Source: Myxococcus stipitatus
GTDB lineage: Bacteria > Myxococcota > Myxococcia > Myxococcales > Myxococcaceae
NCBI RefSeq assembly: GCF_037414475.1
Contig: NZ_CP147913.1
Coordinates: forward strand, 4,402,001-4,466,000
DNA: 64,000 bases
Direction: 5' to 3'
This document shows positions 1 to 8,486 of the stretch, in pieces. The notes beneath the pieces were generated by a model that did no database searches, was not told the origin of the DNA, and saw only the letters and a list, made by a program, of their open reading frames with translations. The first letter of the stretch is position 1. Every line of letters starts with the position of its first letter. The translations under genes and the position numbers were made by a program.

Positions 1-1123
1 CGTAGTAGATGTACTTGCCCGTCGCGGTCCGGACCACCAGGTCCGCGTCGCCATTGCGGCCCCACATCGCCGTGATTTGCAGCTTCCCGTGGCCACCGCC
101 GCCGCCTGAGCAGACCCCACCCGTACACGTCCGGCCCGGACCACAGACATTGCCACAGCCACCGCAATTGTTCGCATCACAGGACGTGTCCACACACGCG
201 TTGCCACACCGGGTGGTGGGCGGCGGGCAGCTCACCGGCGAGCACTGGTAGCTCCCCTGCGTGTTCACACACTGGCTCCCCGGAGGGCAGTTCGCCGTCC
301 CATTGGCGCACTCGTCAATGTCCGTACACGTCCGCCCATCGCCTGAGTACCCCGGCCTGCACGTGCAGGTGTAGCCCCCGGGGGTGTTCGTGCAGTAGGC
401 ATGAGGCGAGCACTGCGCCGTGCCGTTGGTGCACTCATTCACATCCACACACTGGCTGGGCTGGCCCTGGCACGTATAGCCAGGCTCGATGACGCATAAT
501 GGACTGCATCCGTCGCCGGCCACGCGGTTGGCGTCGTCGCACTGCTCACCCGCGCTCAGCTCCCCATCGCCGCACACGGCCGAGTTCGCCATGCTCGTCG
601 CCTCGATGGCGTCCACCTGATAGAGCGAGAGCAGCGCGCTGCGCAGCCGCACGTACCGGTACGGCGTGGTGCGGTGATAGGGCACCAGCGCGGAGTGAAT
701 CCCCAGCCCCAGGTCGATGAGGCTCACCTGCGACGAGATGATGACACTCATGTCCGCGCGCAGGAACTCCACCTCCGCCACCACCGACAACGACAGGCCC
801 CGGTAGTAGATGCGCAACGGACCGTTGCCCTCTTCTCCCGCCCCCATGTCCAGCAGCAACGAGCCGCCCAGCAGCCCCAGGAAGTTGGCCGTGTTCCCAT
901 CCGGCGGGCCCACCGCGTTCTCCGGACTGCCCACCAGGATGATGCCTCCTTGCACCACCGCATCCGCGTACGGGTCCCCCGCCAATGGGGACTTCTGCTC
1001 AACCACTTGCCCCTCGGGAGGGAGCTCTTCGCCCTCGGGTACCGCCCCGCATGCACTCACCATGGAGAATGCCAGGACCGCGCTCAACCACCGTGCCACT
1101 GAGACACTTCGATGGACCTTCAT
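1..1123 (-). CDS. Cysteine-rich surface lipoprotein (3' end outside window)
   Basis: The reading frame opens at ATG 1123 on the minus strand and runs without a stop to the window edge, so the C-terminus is missing. The N-terminus is a lipoprotein signal (basic start, hydrophobic run, cysteine after VSA). A beta-rich domain of about 150 residues follows, then a Myxo-type disulfide repeat (CGDGELSAGEQCDDAN...GDGC), two EGF-like calcium-binding modules that begin DVNEC and DIDEC, a short CGGCGNVCGPG cysteine repeat, and the start of a C-terminal beta domain (KLQITAMWGRNGDADLVV). This is the same order as the next gene (1537-3342), so the two are tandem paralogs. Such proteins are usually anchored outside the cytoplasm; partner and function are unknown. 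Certain as a gene, unsure in role. Confidence 0.85.
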   Translation of the reverse strand, partial: MKVHRSVSVARWLSAVLAFSMVSACGAVPEGEELPPEGQVVEQKSPLAGDPYADAVVQGGIILVGSPENAVGPPDGNTANFLGLLGGSLLLDMGAGEEGNGPLRIYYRGLSLSVVAEVEFLRADMSVIISSQVSLIDLGLGIHSALVPYHRTTPYRYVRLRSALLSLYQVDAIEATSMANSAVCGDGELSAGEQCDDANRVAGDGCSPLCVIEPGYTCQGQPSQCVDVNECTNGTAQCSPHAYCTNTPGGYTCTCRPGYSGDGRTCTDIDECANGTANCPPGSQCVNTQGSYQCSPVSCPPPTTRCGNACVDTSCDANNCGGCGNVCGPGRTCTGGVCSGGGGGHGKLQITAMWGRNGDADLVVRTATGKYIYY

Positions 1124-1536
1124 GTTCGCTCCATTCCACTCGACCGGCTGGACGAAGCCCCTGCCCAGGTTGACTCGCACTGGTGGGGGCTGCGTCGTGC
1201 CCCATGAAACGCACGACGGCCCATTCCTGCGGAGCCCCAACTGGAATTAACCGCATTTCATGTAAAACCAAAAACAATACAGACGTCCGCTGCAACCCTG
1301 CCGCATGACAGTCGACACCGGGTTTGCGGACCTCGCTACACTTGATACATCGGTGTCTGTCTAGTCCCAAGGATTGAGAGGCCGTGAAACGCCGGGCTCC
1401 GACCTGGACCTGAAGGGACCCACAGGTATGGCCAGGCATCAGCCCGCATGTCCACGGGCCTCGAGCGGTGTCTGGGGAAACCCGGACCCTCTCCGGCGCG
1501 GCTGGAAAGGGTCCGGGGAGGATTCAGCCCCGTGTT
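1124..1536. other. Intergenic region with AT-rich promoter-like stretch
   Basis: No credible gene lies here. About 1248-1290 is clearly AT-rich compared with its surroundings and sits upstream of the lipoprotein that starts at 1123, so it is the likely promoter region of that gene. The other end holds the hairpin at 1481-1517 described separately. Short reading frames in this gap have no ribosome binding site or recognisable product. Confidence 0.5.
1481..1517 (-). terminator. Hairpin downstream of the 1537-3342 gene
   Basis: CCCGGACCCT at 1481-1490 pairs perfectly with AGGGTCCGGG at 1508-1517 (10 bp, 17-base loop). It lies 20 bases past the stop codon of the minus-strand gene 1537-3342, and on that strand it is followed by TTTCCCC, so it reads as an intrinsic terminator with a weak U tract. 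Confidence 0.55.
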
Positions 1537-3342
1537 TCAGGGGGCATTGAAGGTCCCGATGAAGGAGGGGCTCTCCGGCGTGCACGGCTGGAGGAGCTGC
1601 GGCAGGGTGAATGTCTTTGAGAGGGTGAGGTCCGCCTGACCGCTCCTCCGGATGCGAACGCTCACGCTGACAGGGTCCAGCGGGCTCACCAGCGGGAGGA
1701 AGGCCGTCACCGCCGCGCAGACCCGATAGGCCCCCGTCGGCGGCGTCACGTCATCCGCCCAGAAGATGTTCTCGGGCCCCTTGCCCAGCTGGTCGTCGAT
1801 GTCGAGCTGGCCGAAGTCCGTCTGCGGACCGGGCCCGGTGTTCGCGAAGGAGATGAGCTTGCCGGTGGGCGTGAGGACCAGGAGGTCCGCGTTGCCATTG
1901 CGGCTCCACGTCATCGTCACCTGGAGCTTCTTCTCTCCACGGCACACGCCCGCCGCGCAGCTCTTTCCCGCCGCGCAGGCGTTGCCACACGTGCCGCAGT
2001 GGCTGTTGTTCGACTGGACGTCCACGCACGCCCCATCACACGTCATCCTCGGCGGCAGACATCCGGGCAGGCACGCGCCCAGCGAACAGCTCGTCCCCGT
2101 CGCGCAGACGTTTCCGCACGTGCCGCAGTGGCTGTCGCAGGACAGGACGTCCACACAGGCCCCGTCACACATCATCCGGGGCGGCAGACACACCACCTGC
2201 AAGCACGCGCCCAGCGTACACGTCGTCCCCGCCGCGCAGACGTTTCCACAGGTGCCGCAGTGGTTGTTGTCCGACAGGACGTCCACGCACTCCCCATCAC
2301 ACGTCATCCTCGGCGGCAGACACACCGGAGGCAGACACACGCCCGCGGTGCACGTCGTCCCCGCCGCGCAGACGTTTCCACAGGTGCCGCAGTGGTTGTT
2401 GTCCGACAGGACGTCCACGCACGCCCCACCACACGTCATCCTCGGCGGCAGACATGCCGGTGGCAGGCACACGCCCAACGTACAGCTCGTCCCCGCCGCG
2501 CAGACGTTTCCGCACGTGCCGCAGTGGCTGTTGTTCGACAGGACGTCCACGCACTCCCCATCGCACGTCATCCTCGGCGGCAGACACGACGGCAGACACA
2601 GGTAGCTTCCGGGGAGGTTGACGCAGACCTCGGCGGGAGCACACGTGTCCGTTCCCTCGGCGCACTCGTCGATGTCCGTGCACACGCTCGGCGCGCCGGT
2701 GCAGCGGAAGCCCGGCTCCACCTGGCACAGGAGACTGCACCCATCCCCCGGGAGGATGTTGCCGTCGTCACACGTCTCGGTGCCGGTAATCCGCCCATCC
2801 CCACAGAGCGACGGCAGCGACGGCAACGTCGTCACCGCGTCCACTTGGAACGACACGAACGGCGCGCTCCACACCCTCACGTATCGATACGTCTTCAGCG
2901 GCTGGAGATAGGGAACCAACCCCACCTGCGGCCCCGGCCCCAGCCCCACCAGGTCCAGCAGCCCATAGGCCACCACCGACCCATCCGCCGCGAGGAAGTC
3001 CACGTGTGTCTGCGCCGGCAGAAGCAGCCCCTGGTAATTCACCGTCAGCGGCGCCCACCCCTCCTGCCCCGCGCCCATGTCCAGCACCAGCGCCGTGCCG
3101 AGGACTCCCAGCACCGTCGCCGCCTTCCCATCCGGCACCCCCAGCGCATCCTTCGCGTTGAGCACCGTGAGCCACGACGTTCCCGGCCCCACCGCGTCGG
3201 CCGCGTTCACCAGTCCGTCCTTCGACGTCACCGGCGCCTCGCTCGCCGACTCCGGCCCCTCGTCCTCCGGGACCCGCTCCCCACCACACGCCCCCAACAC
3301 CAGACACAACAAGACGCCCCATCTCAGGCCCACGCGCTTCAT
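1537..3342 (-). CDS. Cysteine-rich repeat lipoprotein
   Basis: 601 residues. I chose ATG 3342 because GAGGGGGAAG precedes it and it gives a lipoprotein signal, MKRVGLRWGVLLCLVLGAC. Order of parts: an N-terminal beta domain to about residue 180, a disulfide repeat (CGDGRITGTETCDDGN...GDGC), an EGF-like module starting DIDEC, five near-identical units CLPPRMTC-DG-CVDVLS-N-HCGTCGNVC-AAGT-SC, then a C-terminal beta domain (KLQVTMTWSRNGNADLLV) that resembles the beta-sandwich pre-peptidase C-terminal type. Expected in the outer membrane or on the cell surface. It follows a paralog in the same direction. The repeats suggest a rigid disulfide stalk between two beta domains; any ligand is unknown. 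Confidence 0.88.
   Translation of the reverse strand: MKRVGLRWGVLLCLVLGACGGERVPEDEGPESASEAPVTSKDGLVNAADAVGPGTSWLTVLNAKDALGVPDGKAATVLGVLGTALVLDMGAGQEGWAPLTVNYQGLLLPAQTHVDFLAADGSVVAYGLLDLVGLGPGPQVGLVPYLQPLKTYRYVRVWSAPFVSFQVDAVTTLPSLPSLCGDGRITGTETCDDGNILPGDGCSLLCQVEPGFRCTGAPSVCTDIDECAEGTDTCAPAEVCVNLPGSYLCLPSCLPPRMTCDGECVDVLSNNSHCGTCGNVCAAGTSCTLGVCLPPACLPPRMTCGGACVDVLSDNNHCGTCGNVCAAGTTCTAGVCLPPVCLPPRMTCDGECVDVLSDNNHCGTCGNVCAAGTTCTLGACLQVVCLPPRMMCDGACVDVLSCDSHCGTCGNVCATGTSCSLGACLPGCLPPRMTCDGACVDVQSNNSHCGTCGNACAAGKSCAAGVCRGEKKLQVTMTWSRNGNADLLVLTPTGKLISFANTGPGPQTDFGQLDIDDQLGKGPENIFWADDVTPPTGAYRVCAAVTAFLPLVSPLDPVSVSVRIRRSGQADLTLSKTFTLPQLLQPCTPESPSFIGTFNAP
1950..2590 (-). repeat. Five tandem ~120-bp coding repeats
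   Basis: Five copies of a roughly 40-codon cysteine unit (core CGTCGNVCAAG) lie head to tail inside the lipoprotein gene. They are similar at DNA level, for example 'gcagacgtttcc' recurs in four copies, which points to recent duplication. They are in frame and not separated by unique spacers. Confidence 0.8.
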
Positions 3343-3490
3343 GCAAACCACTTCCCCCTCATGAGCGAAGGCGGCACTGCGTGTGCCTTTGCCCCCTTCA
3401 AGAGGATGGGAAGCTAAGAGCCGGCGTCTCCCCCGAACACCCGCCACGGATTCGCGGCAGGTGTCTCGCGCTCAACGCCTTCGGCGACTC

Positions 3491-3510
3491 CCGCCACGGC
3501 GCCGTGGCGG
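3491..3510. other. Perfect 20-bp palindrome between divergent-use regions
   Basis: CCGCCACGGC followed at once by its inverse, GCCGTGGCGG. It lies between the start of the cysteine-rich lipoprotein (3342) and the end of upp (3586), both on the minus strand. It could be part of the upp terminator or an operator for the lipoprotein gene; nothing in the sequence decides. Confidence 0.4.
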
Positions 3511-3555
3511 ATGTCACTCGCTCAACACGGGCCCCGCGCCGGGCGCTCACCTCGA

Positions 3556-3570
3556 GCCTCCTCGGGAGGC
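3556..3570 (-). terminator. Short hairpin after upp
   Basis: GCCTCC-TCG-GGAGGC, a 6-bp all-strong stem with a 3-base loop, begins 16 bases past the upp stop codon on the minus strand. There is no U tract, so termination is only inferred from position. Confidence 0.35.
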
Positions 3571-3585
3571 CGCGGCCCGCTTCGC

Positions 3586-4221
3586 CTACTTGGTCCCGAA
3601 GAGGCGGTCTCCCGCGTCGCCCAGGCCCGGGATGATGTAGCCGTGCTCGTTCAGCCGCTCATCCACCGCGGCCGTGTACACATGGACGTCCGGGTGGTGC
3701 TCGCGCAAGGTGGCCAGCCCCTCCGGACACGCCAGGAGACACACGAAGCGCAGCGAGCCCGGCTTGCTCTTCTTCAGCCGCTGGAGCGCCGCCACCGCCG
3801 AGTTGCCCGTGGCGAGCATCGGGTCACACACCACCACGTCGCGGTCCGCCAGCTGCCCCGGCACCCGGTAGTAGTACTCCACCGGCGTCAGCGTCTCCGG
3901 GTCTCGATACAACCCGATGTGTCCCACGCGCGCCGACGGCACCAGTTGGAGCATCCCGTCGAGGATGCCCTGCCCCGCGCGCATGATGGCCACCAGCACC
4001 AGCTTCTTGCCCTCCAGCATGGGCGCCCGCATGGGCGCCATGGGCGTCTGGATGTCCTCGTCGGCCAGCTTCAGGTCTCGAAAGGCCTCATACGCCAGCA
4101 GCAGGGAAATCTCCTGGAGCAACGTCCGGAAGGTCGCCGTGCTCGTCTCCACCCGCCGCATCAACGTCAGTTTGTGTTTCACCAGCGGGTGGTCCACCAC
4201 GGTGCAGTTCGGGAACTCCAT
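3586..4221 (-). CDS. upp: Uracil phosphoribosyltransferase (URC6-like role)
   Basis: 211 residues, the normal size for the family. It makes UMP from uracil and PRPP. Start ATG 4221 ([18 protein letters not shown]) has GAGGGACAC just upstream; the longer frame to 4446 is only read-through of the preceding gene. The PRPP-binding loop is [17 protein letters not shown], and the C-terminal uracil-binding segment is [18 protein letters not shown]. It begins 27 bases after the URC4 stop and is last in the mmsA-URC1-URC4-upp operon. In yeast the URC pathway starts with conversion of uracil to UMP by such an enzyme (Urc6/Fur1), so here it may serve catabolism as well as salvage. Confidence 0.95.
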   Translation of the reverse strand: MEFPNCTVVDHPLVKHKLTLMRRVETSTATFRTLLQEISLLLAYEAFRDLKLADEDIQTPMAPMRAPMLEGKKLVLVAIMRAGQGILDGMLQLVPSARVGHIGLYRDPETLTPVEYYYRVPGQLADRDVVVCDPMLATGNSAVAALQRLKKSKPGSLRFVCLLACPEGLATLREHHPDVHVYTAAVDERLNEHGYIIPGLGDAGDRLFGTK

Positions 4222-4247
4222 GTGTCCCTCCTCGAAGCCAGCGTTGG

Positions 4248-5459
4248 TCAGAACACCGTTCCGTCGCTCTCGACGCGAATCGGTGGCACGCCACCGGGAC
4301 GCAGCTCGGCCGCCACCTTGCGGCCCGCCGTCCACGTCCCGCCTTGAAGCACCTTCCCCAGGGGCAGCTCCTCGTTGCTCATCCCCAACCGCCCCCGCAC
4401 CAACGCGGCGACGCGGTCCAGCAGCGCCACCGTCAGCGCGCGCCACTCTACAATGGGCTCCTCGCTGGGGTGCAGGACCTCCCGCGTGAGCCTCACATCC
4501 CGAGGCACCAGCACCCCCAGGTCCACGAAGAGCCCTCCGTTGCGGTACTCAGGCAGTCCGGTGAGCCCATCCAGCTCCACCACCCGCACGCCCGCCTCCG
4601 CCAGCGGCTCCACCAGCGAATACGTCAGCCATTGGGACAACTTGTGGAAGGGCACCAGCGCGTCCACGCTCTCCACCGGCCCCAGCGCGGAGTGCGGCCA
4701 CACGTCTCCCAGGTTCACCGCGTCCACCATCACCCGCCCCGGCCAGATGGGGCCGAGCAGCTCCAACACCAGCCCCAACAACTCGGAGGCGCGCGCGCTG
4801 CTCCCCTGCGCGACGACGATGTCGTGCAGCGCGCCGGGCCTGGGCAACACCCGCGACAGCCCGTGCATCAGGTGCAGCCGCCCCTCCAGGCCATCCAGCG
4901 GGTTCGACTCGGAGACCTGGAGCCCGCGCGCCAGGGACTCGCGAGACAGCCGCCCCAGCGCCTCCGCGTCCGCGCGCAGCGGCCAGTCCGGGTCCGACGA
5001 GAAGACGCCATCCATGAACATGCGGAAGCTGGCCACGGCCAGCCCCTCCGAGCGCGCCCACGTCCCGCCTCCCTGCTCGCGGTAGCGCCACTTGGGTCCG
5101 CTGCCCGCGTCCAGGAGCACGCTCACCACGGCCAGGTCCAGCTTCGCCCGCGCGCGCTCCTGCGGCGTGGCGTCCTTCAGCCGCGCCTCCAGCTCCGCCA
5201 CGCGCGCCACCCCACCCGCGTCGAAGTGACGCCAGCGGCTGTGCAGCGGAATGTCCAGCGTGGGGTATGCCTCGCGGGTGACCTCCAGCACCGCGTCCAC
5301 CACCGCGGGCAGCCGCGAGGGTTCGACGCGGAAGTGCGTCAACTTGCCCGCGAGCCCCAGGTCGAGCAGTTGGTGGCACCGCTCGCGAATGGCCGCCGGC
5401 GTGCGCAGCCACGCCACCGCCGGAGAGACCTCCGGCCTCGAGTGCGAATGCTCAGGCAT
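4248..5459 (-). CDS. DUF1688 family protein, URC4/Urg3-like uracil catabolism
   Basis: 403 residues, matching the DUF1688 (URC4 in Lachancea kluyveri, Urg3 in fission yeast) family in length and in recognisable stretches such as [32 protein letters not shown] and [17 protein letters not shown]. In yeast URC4 is required to use uracil as nitrogen source and acts after UMP formation, probably on ribosylurea; its exact chemistry is not firmly settled. The gene overlaps the URC1 stop by 8 bases (ATG 5459), which implies translational coupling, and precedes upp. No signal peptide; cytoplasmic. The family assignment is from recalled sequence features. Confidence 0.85.
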   Translation of the reverse strand: MPEHSHSRPEVSPAVAWLRTPAAIRERCHQLLDLGLAGKLTHFRVEPSRLPAVVDAVLEVTREAYPTLDIPLHSRWRHFDAGGVARVAELEARLKDATPQERARAKLDLAVVSVLLDAGSGPKWRYREQGGGTWARSEGLAVASFRMFMDGVFSSDPDWPLRADAEALGRLSRESLARGLQVSESNPLDGLEGRLHLMHGLSRVLPRPGALHDIVVAQGSSARASELLGLVLELLGPIWPGRVMVDAVNLGDVWPHSALGPVESVDALVPFHKLSQWLTYSLVEPLAEAGVRVVELDGLTGLPEYRNGGLFVDLGVLVPRDVRLTREVLHPSEEPIVEWRALTVALLDRVAALVRGRLGMSNEELPLGKVLQGGTWTAGRKVAAELRPGGVPPIRVESDGTVF

Positions 5460-6705
5460 CGAGCTCCCTCCCCTTCACCTGCGTCAGGCCCGCGGCGTCC
5501 GCCACCGGCCCCTTGGTGAAGTAGCCCGCCGCCTTCTTCGCCTCCATCTCCACCTTCGCGTCCGCGGGGATGAGCTCCTCCGGGATGGGGACTCGCTCGA
5601 GGATTTCAATGCCCGAGCGGACGATGGCGTCGTGCTTCATGTCGCTCATCGACACGAAGCGGTGGATGCGGGTGATGCCCAGCCAGTGCAGCACGTCCGG
5701 CATCAGCTCCTGGAAGCGCATGTCCTGCACGCCGGCGACACACTCGGTGCGCTGGAAGTAGGTGGCCGCGGAGTCGCCGCCCTCCTGCCGCTTGCGTGCG
5801 TTGTAGACCAGGAACTTGGTCACCTCGCCCAGCGCCCGGCCCTCCTTGCGCAGATACACGATGATGCCCGCGCCGCCGGCCTGCGCCGTGCGGACGCACT
5901 CCTCGATGCCGTGGGCAAGGTATGGACGGCACGTGCAGATGTCGCTGCCGAACACGTCCGAGCCATTGCACTCGTCATGCACGCGCACCGCCAGCGGGAT
6001 GTCCCGGTTGGACACCGAGGAGACCTCGCCGAACGCATACAGCGTGAGCCCGCCGATGGGCGGCAGGAAGACGTGCAGGTCCGGGCGCGTAATCAGCTCC
6101 GGGAACATGCCGCCCGTCTGCTCGAAGAGCCCGCGGCGCAGCGCGCTCTCCGTCATGCCGAAGCGCTTCGCGATTCCCGGCAGGTGCCACACCGGGTCCA
6201 CCGCGGCCTTCACCACCTTGATGTCGCCGTTGGCCGTGAGCAGGTCTCCATCCGGCTTGAGCCGGCCCGCCTCCACCGCGTCGCGCAGCTCCGGCAGGTT
6301 GATGTGCGCGCGCGTGACGGCGATGGTGGGCCGGAAGTCGATGCCCTGCTCGGCGTGCGAGCGGAAGGCCTGCGGCGCCACCGCGCCCCACGGGTCCAGC
6401 GAGACGATGCGCTCCGGGTCGCTCCACGACGGATGCGGACCAATCTGCGCCGCGGGAGACGTGTCCTTGAGGTCCGCGCGGTGGTCCTGCGGCAGCATGC
6501 CCGCCGCCACGGCCAGCGCGCGATACACGGCATAGGAGCCCGCATGCGTGCCGATGACGTTGCGGTGCGCGGGCTCCGTGAGCGTGGCCACCACGGGGCC
6601 GCGGCGAAGCGGGTCCGCCTCTCCCCAATGGATGGCGACACCGGGCGTGTCCCCATCGGGATGAGAGGTGAGGCGGATGTGATTGACGGGCTTCTTGTCT
6701 GCCAT
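5452..6705 (-). CDS. GTP cyclohydrolase II-like protein, URC1/Urg1-type
   Basis: 417 residues, twice a normal RibA. The C-terminal half has the cyclohydrolase II zinc site (HDECNGSDVFGSDICTC, three cysteines kept) and the catalytic stretch IVYLRKEGRALGEV. The usual guanine-binding TNNPxK region is replaced by SMSDMKHD, and there is a roughly 190-residue N-terminal extension. That combination is the signature of URC1/Urg1 proteins, which in yeasts open the pyrimidine ring of the uracil nucleotide rather than make riboflavin precursors. It starts 63 bases after mmsA and overlaps URC4 by 8 bases. ATG 6705 is preceded by AAGGAGTGCG. The alternative, a riboflavin enzyme, is unlikely given the neighbours. 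Confidence 0.9.
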   Translation of the reverse strand: MADKKPVNHIRLTSHPDGDTPGVAIHWGEADPLRRGPVVATLTEPAHRNVIGTHAGSYAVYRALAVAAGMLPQDHRADLKDTSPAAQIGPHPSWSDPERIVSLDPWGAVAPQAFRSHAEQGIDFRPTIAVTRAHINLPELRDAVEAGRLKPDGDLLTANGDIKVVKAAVDPVWHLPGIAKRFGMTESALRRGLFEQTGGMFPELITRPDLHVFLPPIGGLTLYAFGEVSSVSNRDIPLAVRVHDECNGSDVFGSDICTCRPYLAHGIEECVRTAQAGGAGIIVYLRKEGRALGEVTKFLVYNARKRQEGGDSAATYFQRTECVAGVQDMRFQELMPDVLHWLGITRIHRFVSMSDMKHDAIVRSGIEILERVPIPEELIPADAKVEMEAKKAAGYFTKGPVADAAGLTQVKGRELDA

Positions 6706-6768
6706 GGAAACGCACTCCTTGCGGGCGCGATGGGAGCTCGAGCGAAGTAGAGCGGAGAGGACGGAGGA

Positions 6769-8253
6769 TCAGCTCATCCAGGAGCCGTCCGTGCGGGCCG
6801 ACCACTTGCGGGTGACCTTCTTGAGCTGCGTCCAGAAATCGAGGCTGGAGGGCCCGGTGATATCTCCGTGGCCGAAGCGCGACTCCCCCGTGCCGCCGAA
6901 GGAGAAGGGCTCGCGTGGAACGGGGACACCCACGTTGACGCCCACCATGCCCGCGTTGACGCCCTCCACCACCGCCTGCGCCACCGCGCCGCTGGTGGTG
7001 AAGATGGACGCGGCGTTGCCATAGGGCGACGCGTTCTCCACCGCCAACGCCGCCGACAGCGTGGGCACGCGGATGATGGAGAGCACCGGGCCGAACAGCT
7101 CGCGCCGCGCCGCCTCCATGTCCGGCCTCACGTGGTCCAGGATGGACGGGCCCAGCCAGTGGCCACCCGCCCACGCCTCGCCCTTGGGACGCTTGCCGCG
7201 TCCATCGAGCACCACGCTCGCGCCCTCGGACTCCGCCCGGGCGATGGCCTGCTCCAGCCTGTCCACCGAGCCCTTGTCGATGATGGCGCCCATCCCCGGC
7301 CCCACCTCGAGCTTCTCCGCGCGGCGCACGATATCCGTGAGCACCTGCCCCACGTCGCCCACCGCGACCAGCACGCTGCCCGCCATGCAGCGCTGCCCCG
7401 CGCAGCCGGTGAACGAGTCCACCACCGCCTGCGCCGTGAGCTCCGGGTCCGCGTCCGGGGCGATGATGAGGTGGTTCTTCGCGCCGCCCAGCGCCAGCAC
7501 GCGCTTGCCGCGCTCGCTGCCCCGCACATAGACCTGCCGCGCCACCGCCGAGGAGCCCACGAAGGCCAGGGCCTTCACGTCCGGGTGCGCCACCAGCGCG
7601 TCCACCGCCTCCTTGCCACCGTGGACGATGGAGAAGACGCCCGGGGGATATCCCGCCTCGCGCATCAACTCACCCAGCGCGCACGCGGTGAGCGGCACCT
7701 TCTCCGACGGCTTCAAGATGAAGACGTTGCCCAGCGTCACGGAGATGGGGAACATCCACATCGGCACCATCGCCGGGAAGTTGAACGGGGTGATTCCCGC
7801 GACGATGCCCATGGGCTCGCGGCGGTACTCACAGGTGACACCGCGGCTGACCTCCAGATGCGAGCCGCTGTCCAGGTTCTGCAACGACAGCGCGAACTCA
7901 CACACCTCCAGGCCCTTGAGCAGACCCGCGCGAGCCTCGGCCACCGTCTTGCCGGCCTCGCTTGCGGCCAGGTTCGCCAGCCGGCTCAGGTCCTTCTCCA
8001 GCAGGTGCCGGAAACGGAAGAGGTGCTGCGTGCGCTCGCGCAGCGGCAACATGCGCCAGGACGCCAGCGCGGGACGCGCGGCCTCGACGACCTGGTCCAC
8101 ACCCGCGGCGGAGGTGAGAGGGACACGGCCAATGACGGTGCCGGTGTACGGGCTGCGCACGTCGAGCAGCGTCGCGCCTTCCGGCATCCGCCACTCGCCT
8201 CCCGCCAGGTTCCGACACAGGACGACGTTCTCGGGAAGCTCCACGAACGACAA
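6769..8253 (-). CDS. mmsA: CoA-acylating (methyl)malonate-semialdehyde dehydrogenase
   Basis: About 494 residues. The family oxidises methylmalonate or malonate semialdehyde with CoA and NAD to propionyl- or acetyl-CoA plus CO2. Visible features: PFNFPAMVPMWMFPI, the NAD-binding FVGSSAVARQVY, GGAKNHLIIAPDAD and the catalytic cysteine in FTGCAGQRCMAGS, all typical of MmsA/IolA. I take TTG 8253, preceded by GGAGG; GTG 8259 is the alternative, and the frame open to 8346 is not needed. It is first in the operon with URC1, URC4 and upp, so its likely substrate here is malonate semialdehyde from uracil breakdown, though valine or inositol catabolism cannot be excluded. Confidence 0.93.
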   Translation of the reverse strand: MSFVELPENVVLCRNLAGGEWRMPEGATLLDVRSPYTGTVIGRVPLTSAAGVDQVVEAARPALASWRMLPLRERTQHLFRFRHLLEKDLSRLANLAASEAGKTVAEARAGLLKGLEVCEFALSLQNLDSGSHLEVSRGVTCEYRREPMGIVAGITPFNFPAMVPMWMFPISVTLGNVFILKPSEKVPLTACALGELMREAGYPPGVFSIVHGGKEAVDALVAHPDVKALAFVGSSAVARQVYVRGSERGKRVLALGGAKNHLIIAPDADPELTAQAVVDSFTGCAGQRCMAGSVLVAVGDVGQVLTDIVRRAEKLEVGPGMGAIIDKGSVDRLEQAIARAESEGASVVLDGRGKRPKGEAWAGGHWLGPSILDHVRPDMEAARRELFGPVLSIIRVPTLSAALAVENASPYGNAASIFTTSGAVAQAVVEGVNAGMVGVNVGVPVPREPFSFGGTGESRFGHGDITGPSSLDFWTQLKKVTRKWSARTDGSWMS

Positions 8254-8341
8254 GCGCACCCTCCGGCGGTGAGTGAGGACGTGCGGCTCATCGTATCCGT
8301 GAAGACAGACAGGTAAGCAACCCACCCCCCTCGAAACCCTC

Positions 8342-8362
8342 GACACTCCACCGCCGAGTGTC
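8342..8362. promoter_or_regulatory. Inverted repeat upstream of the mmsA-URC operon
   Basis: GACACTC at 8342-8348 and GAGTGTC at 8356-8362 form a perfect 7-bp inverted repeat with a 7-base spacer, about 90 bases upstream of the mmsA start. Its size and place fit a binding site for a dimeric regulator. A weaker repeat, CCTGT-N5-ACAGG, lies at 8381-8395. No regulator gene is adjacent. Confidence 0.4.
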
Positions 8363-8486
8363 CGTCACCCCAGCACTTCGCCTGTCCGATACAGGACCCG
8401 CCTCCCCGCGAGGCATGCGACGCGCGGGCCGCACCGCGTCAAGAATTGAACGGGGTGGGTCTGGACTCAGGCGGGGACAATGTCTT

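Noticed and set aside
1950-2590. Regularly spaced ~120-bp repeats taken as a possible CRISPR array
   Set aside because: The repeats are in-frame coding units without unique spacers, and there are no cas genes.
5452-6705. Riboflavin ribA
   Set aside because: Twice the usual length, altered TNN region, and company of DUF1688 and upp; no rib genes nearby.
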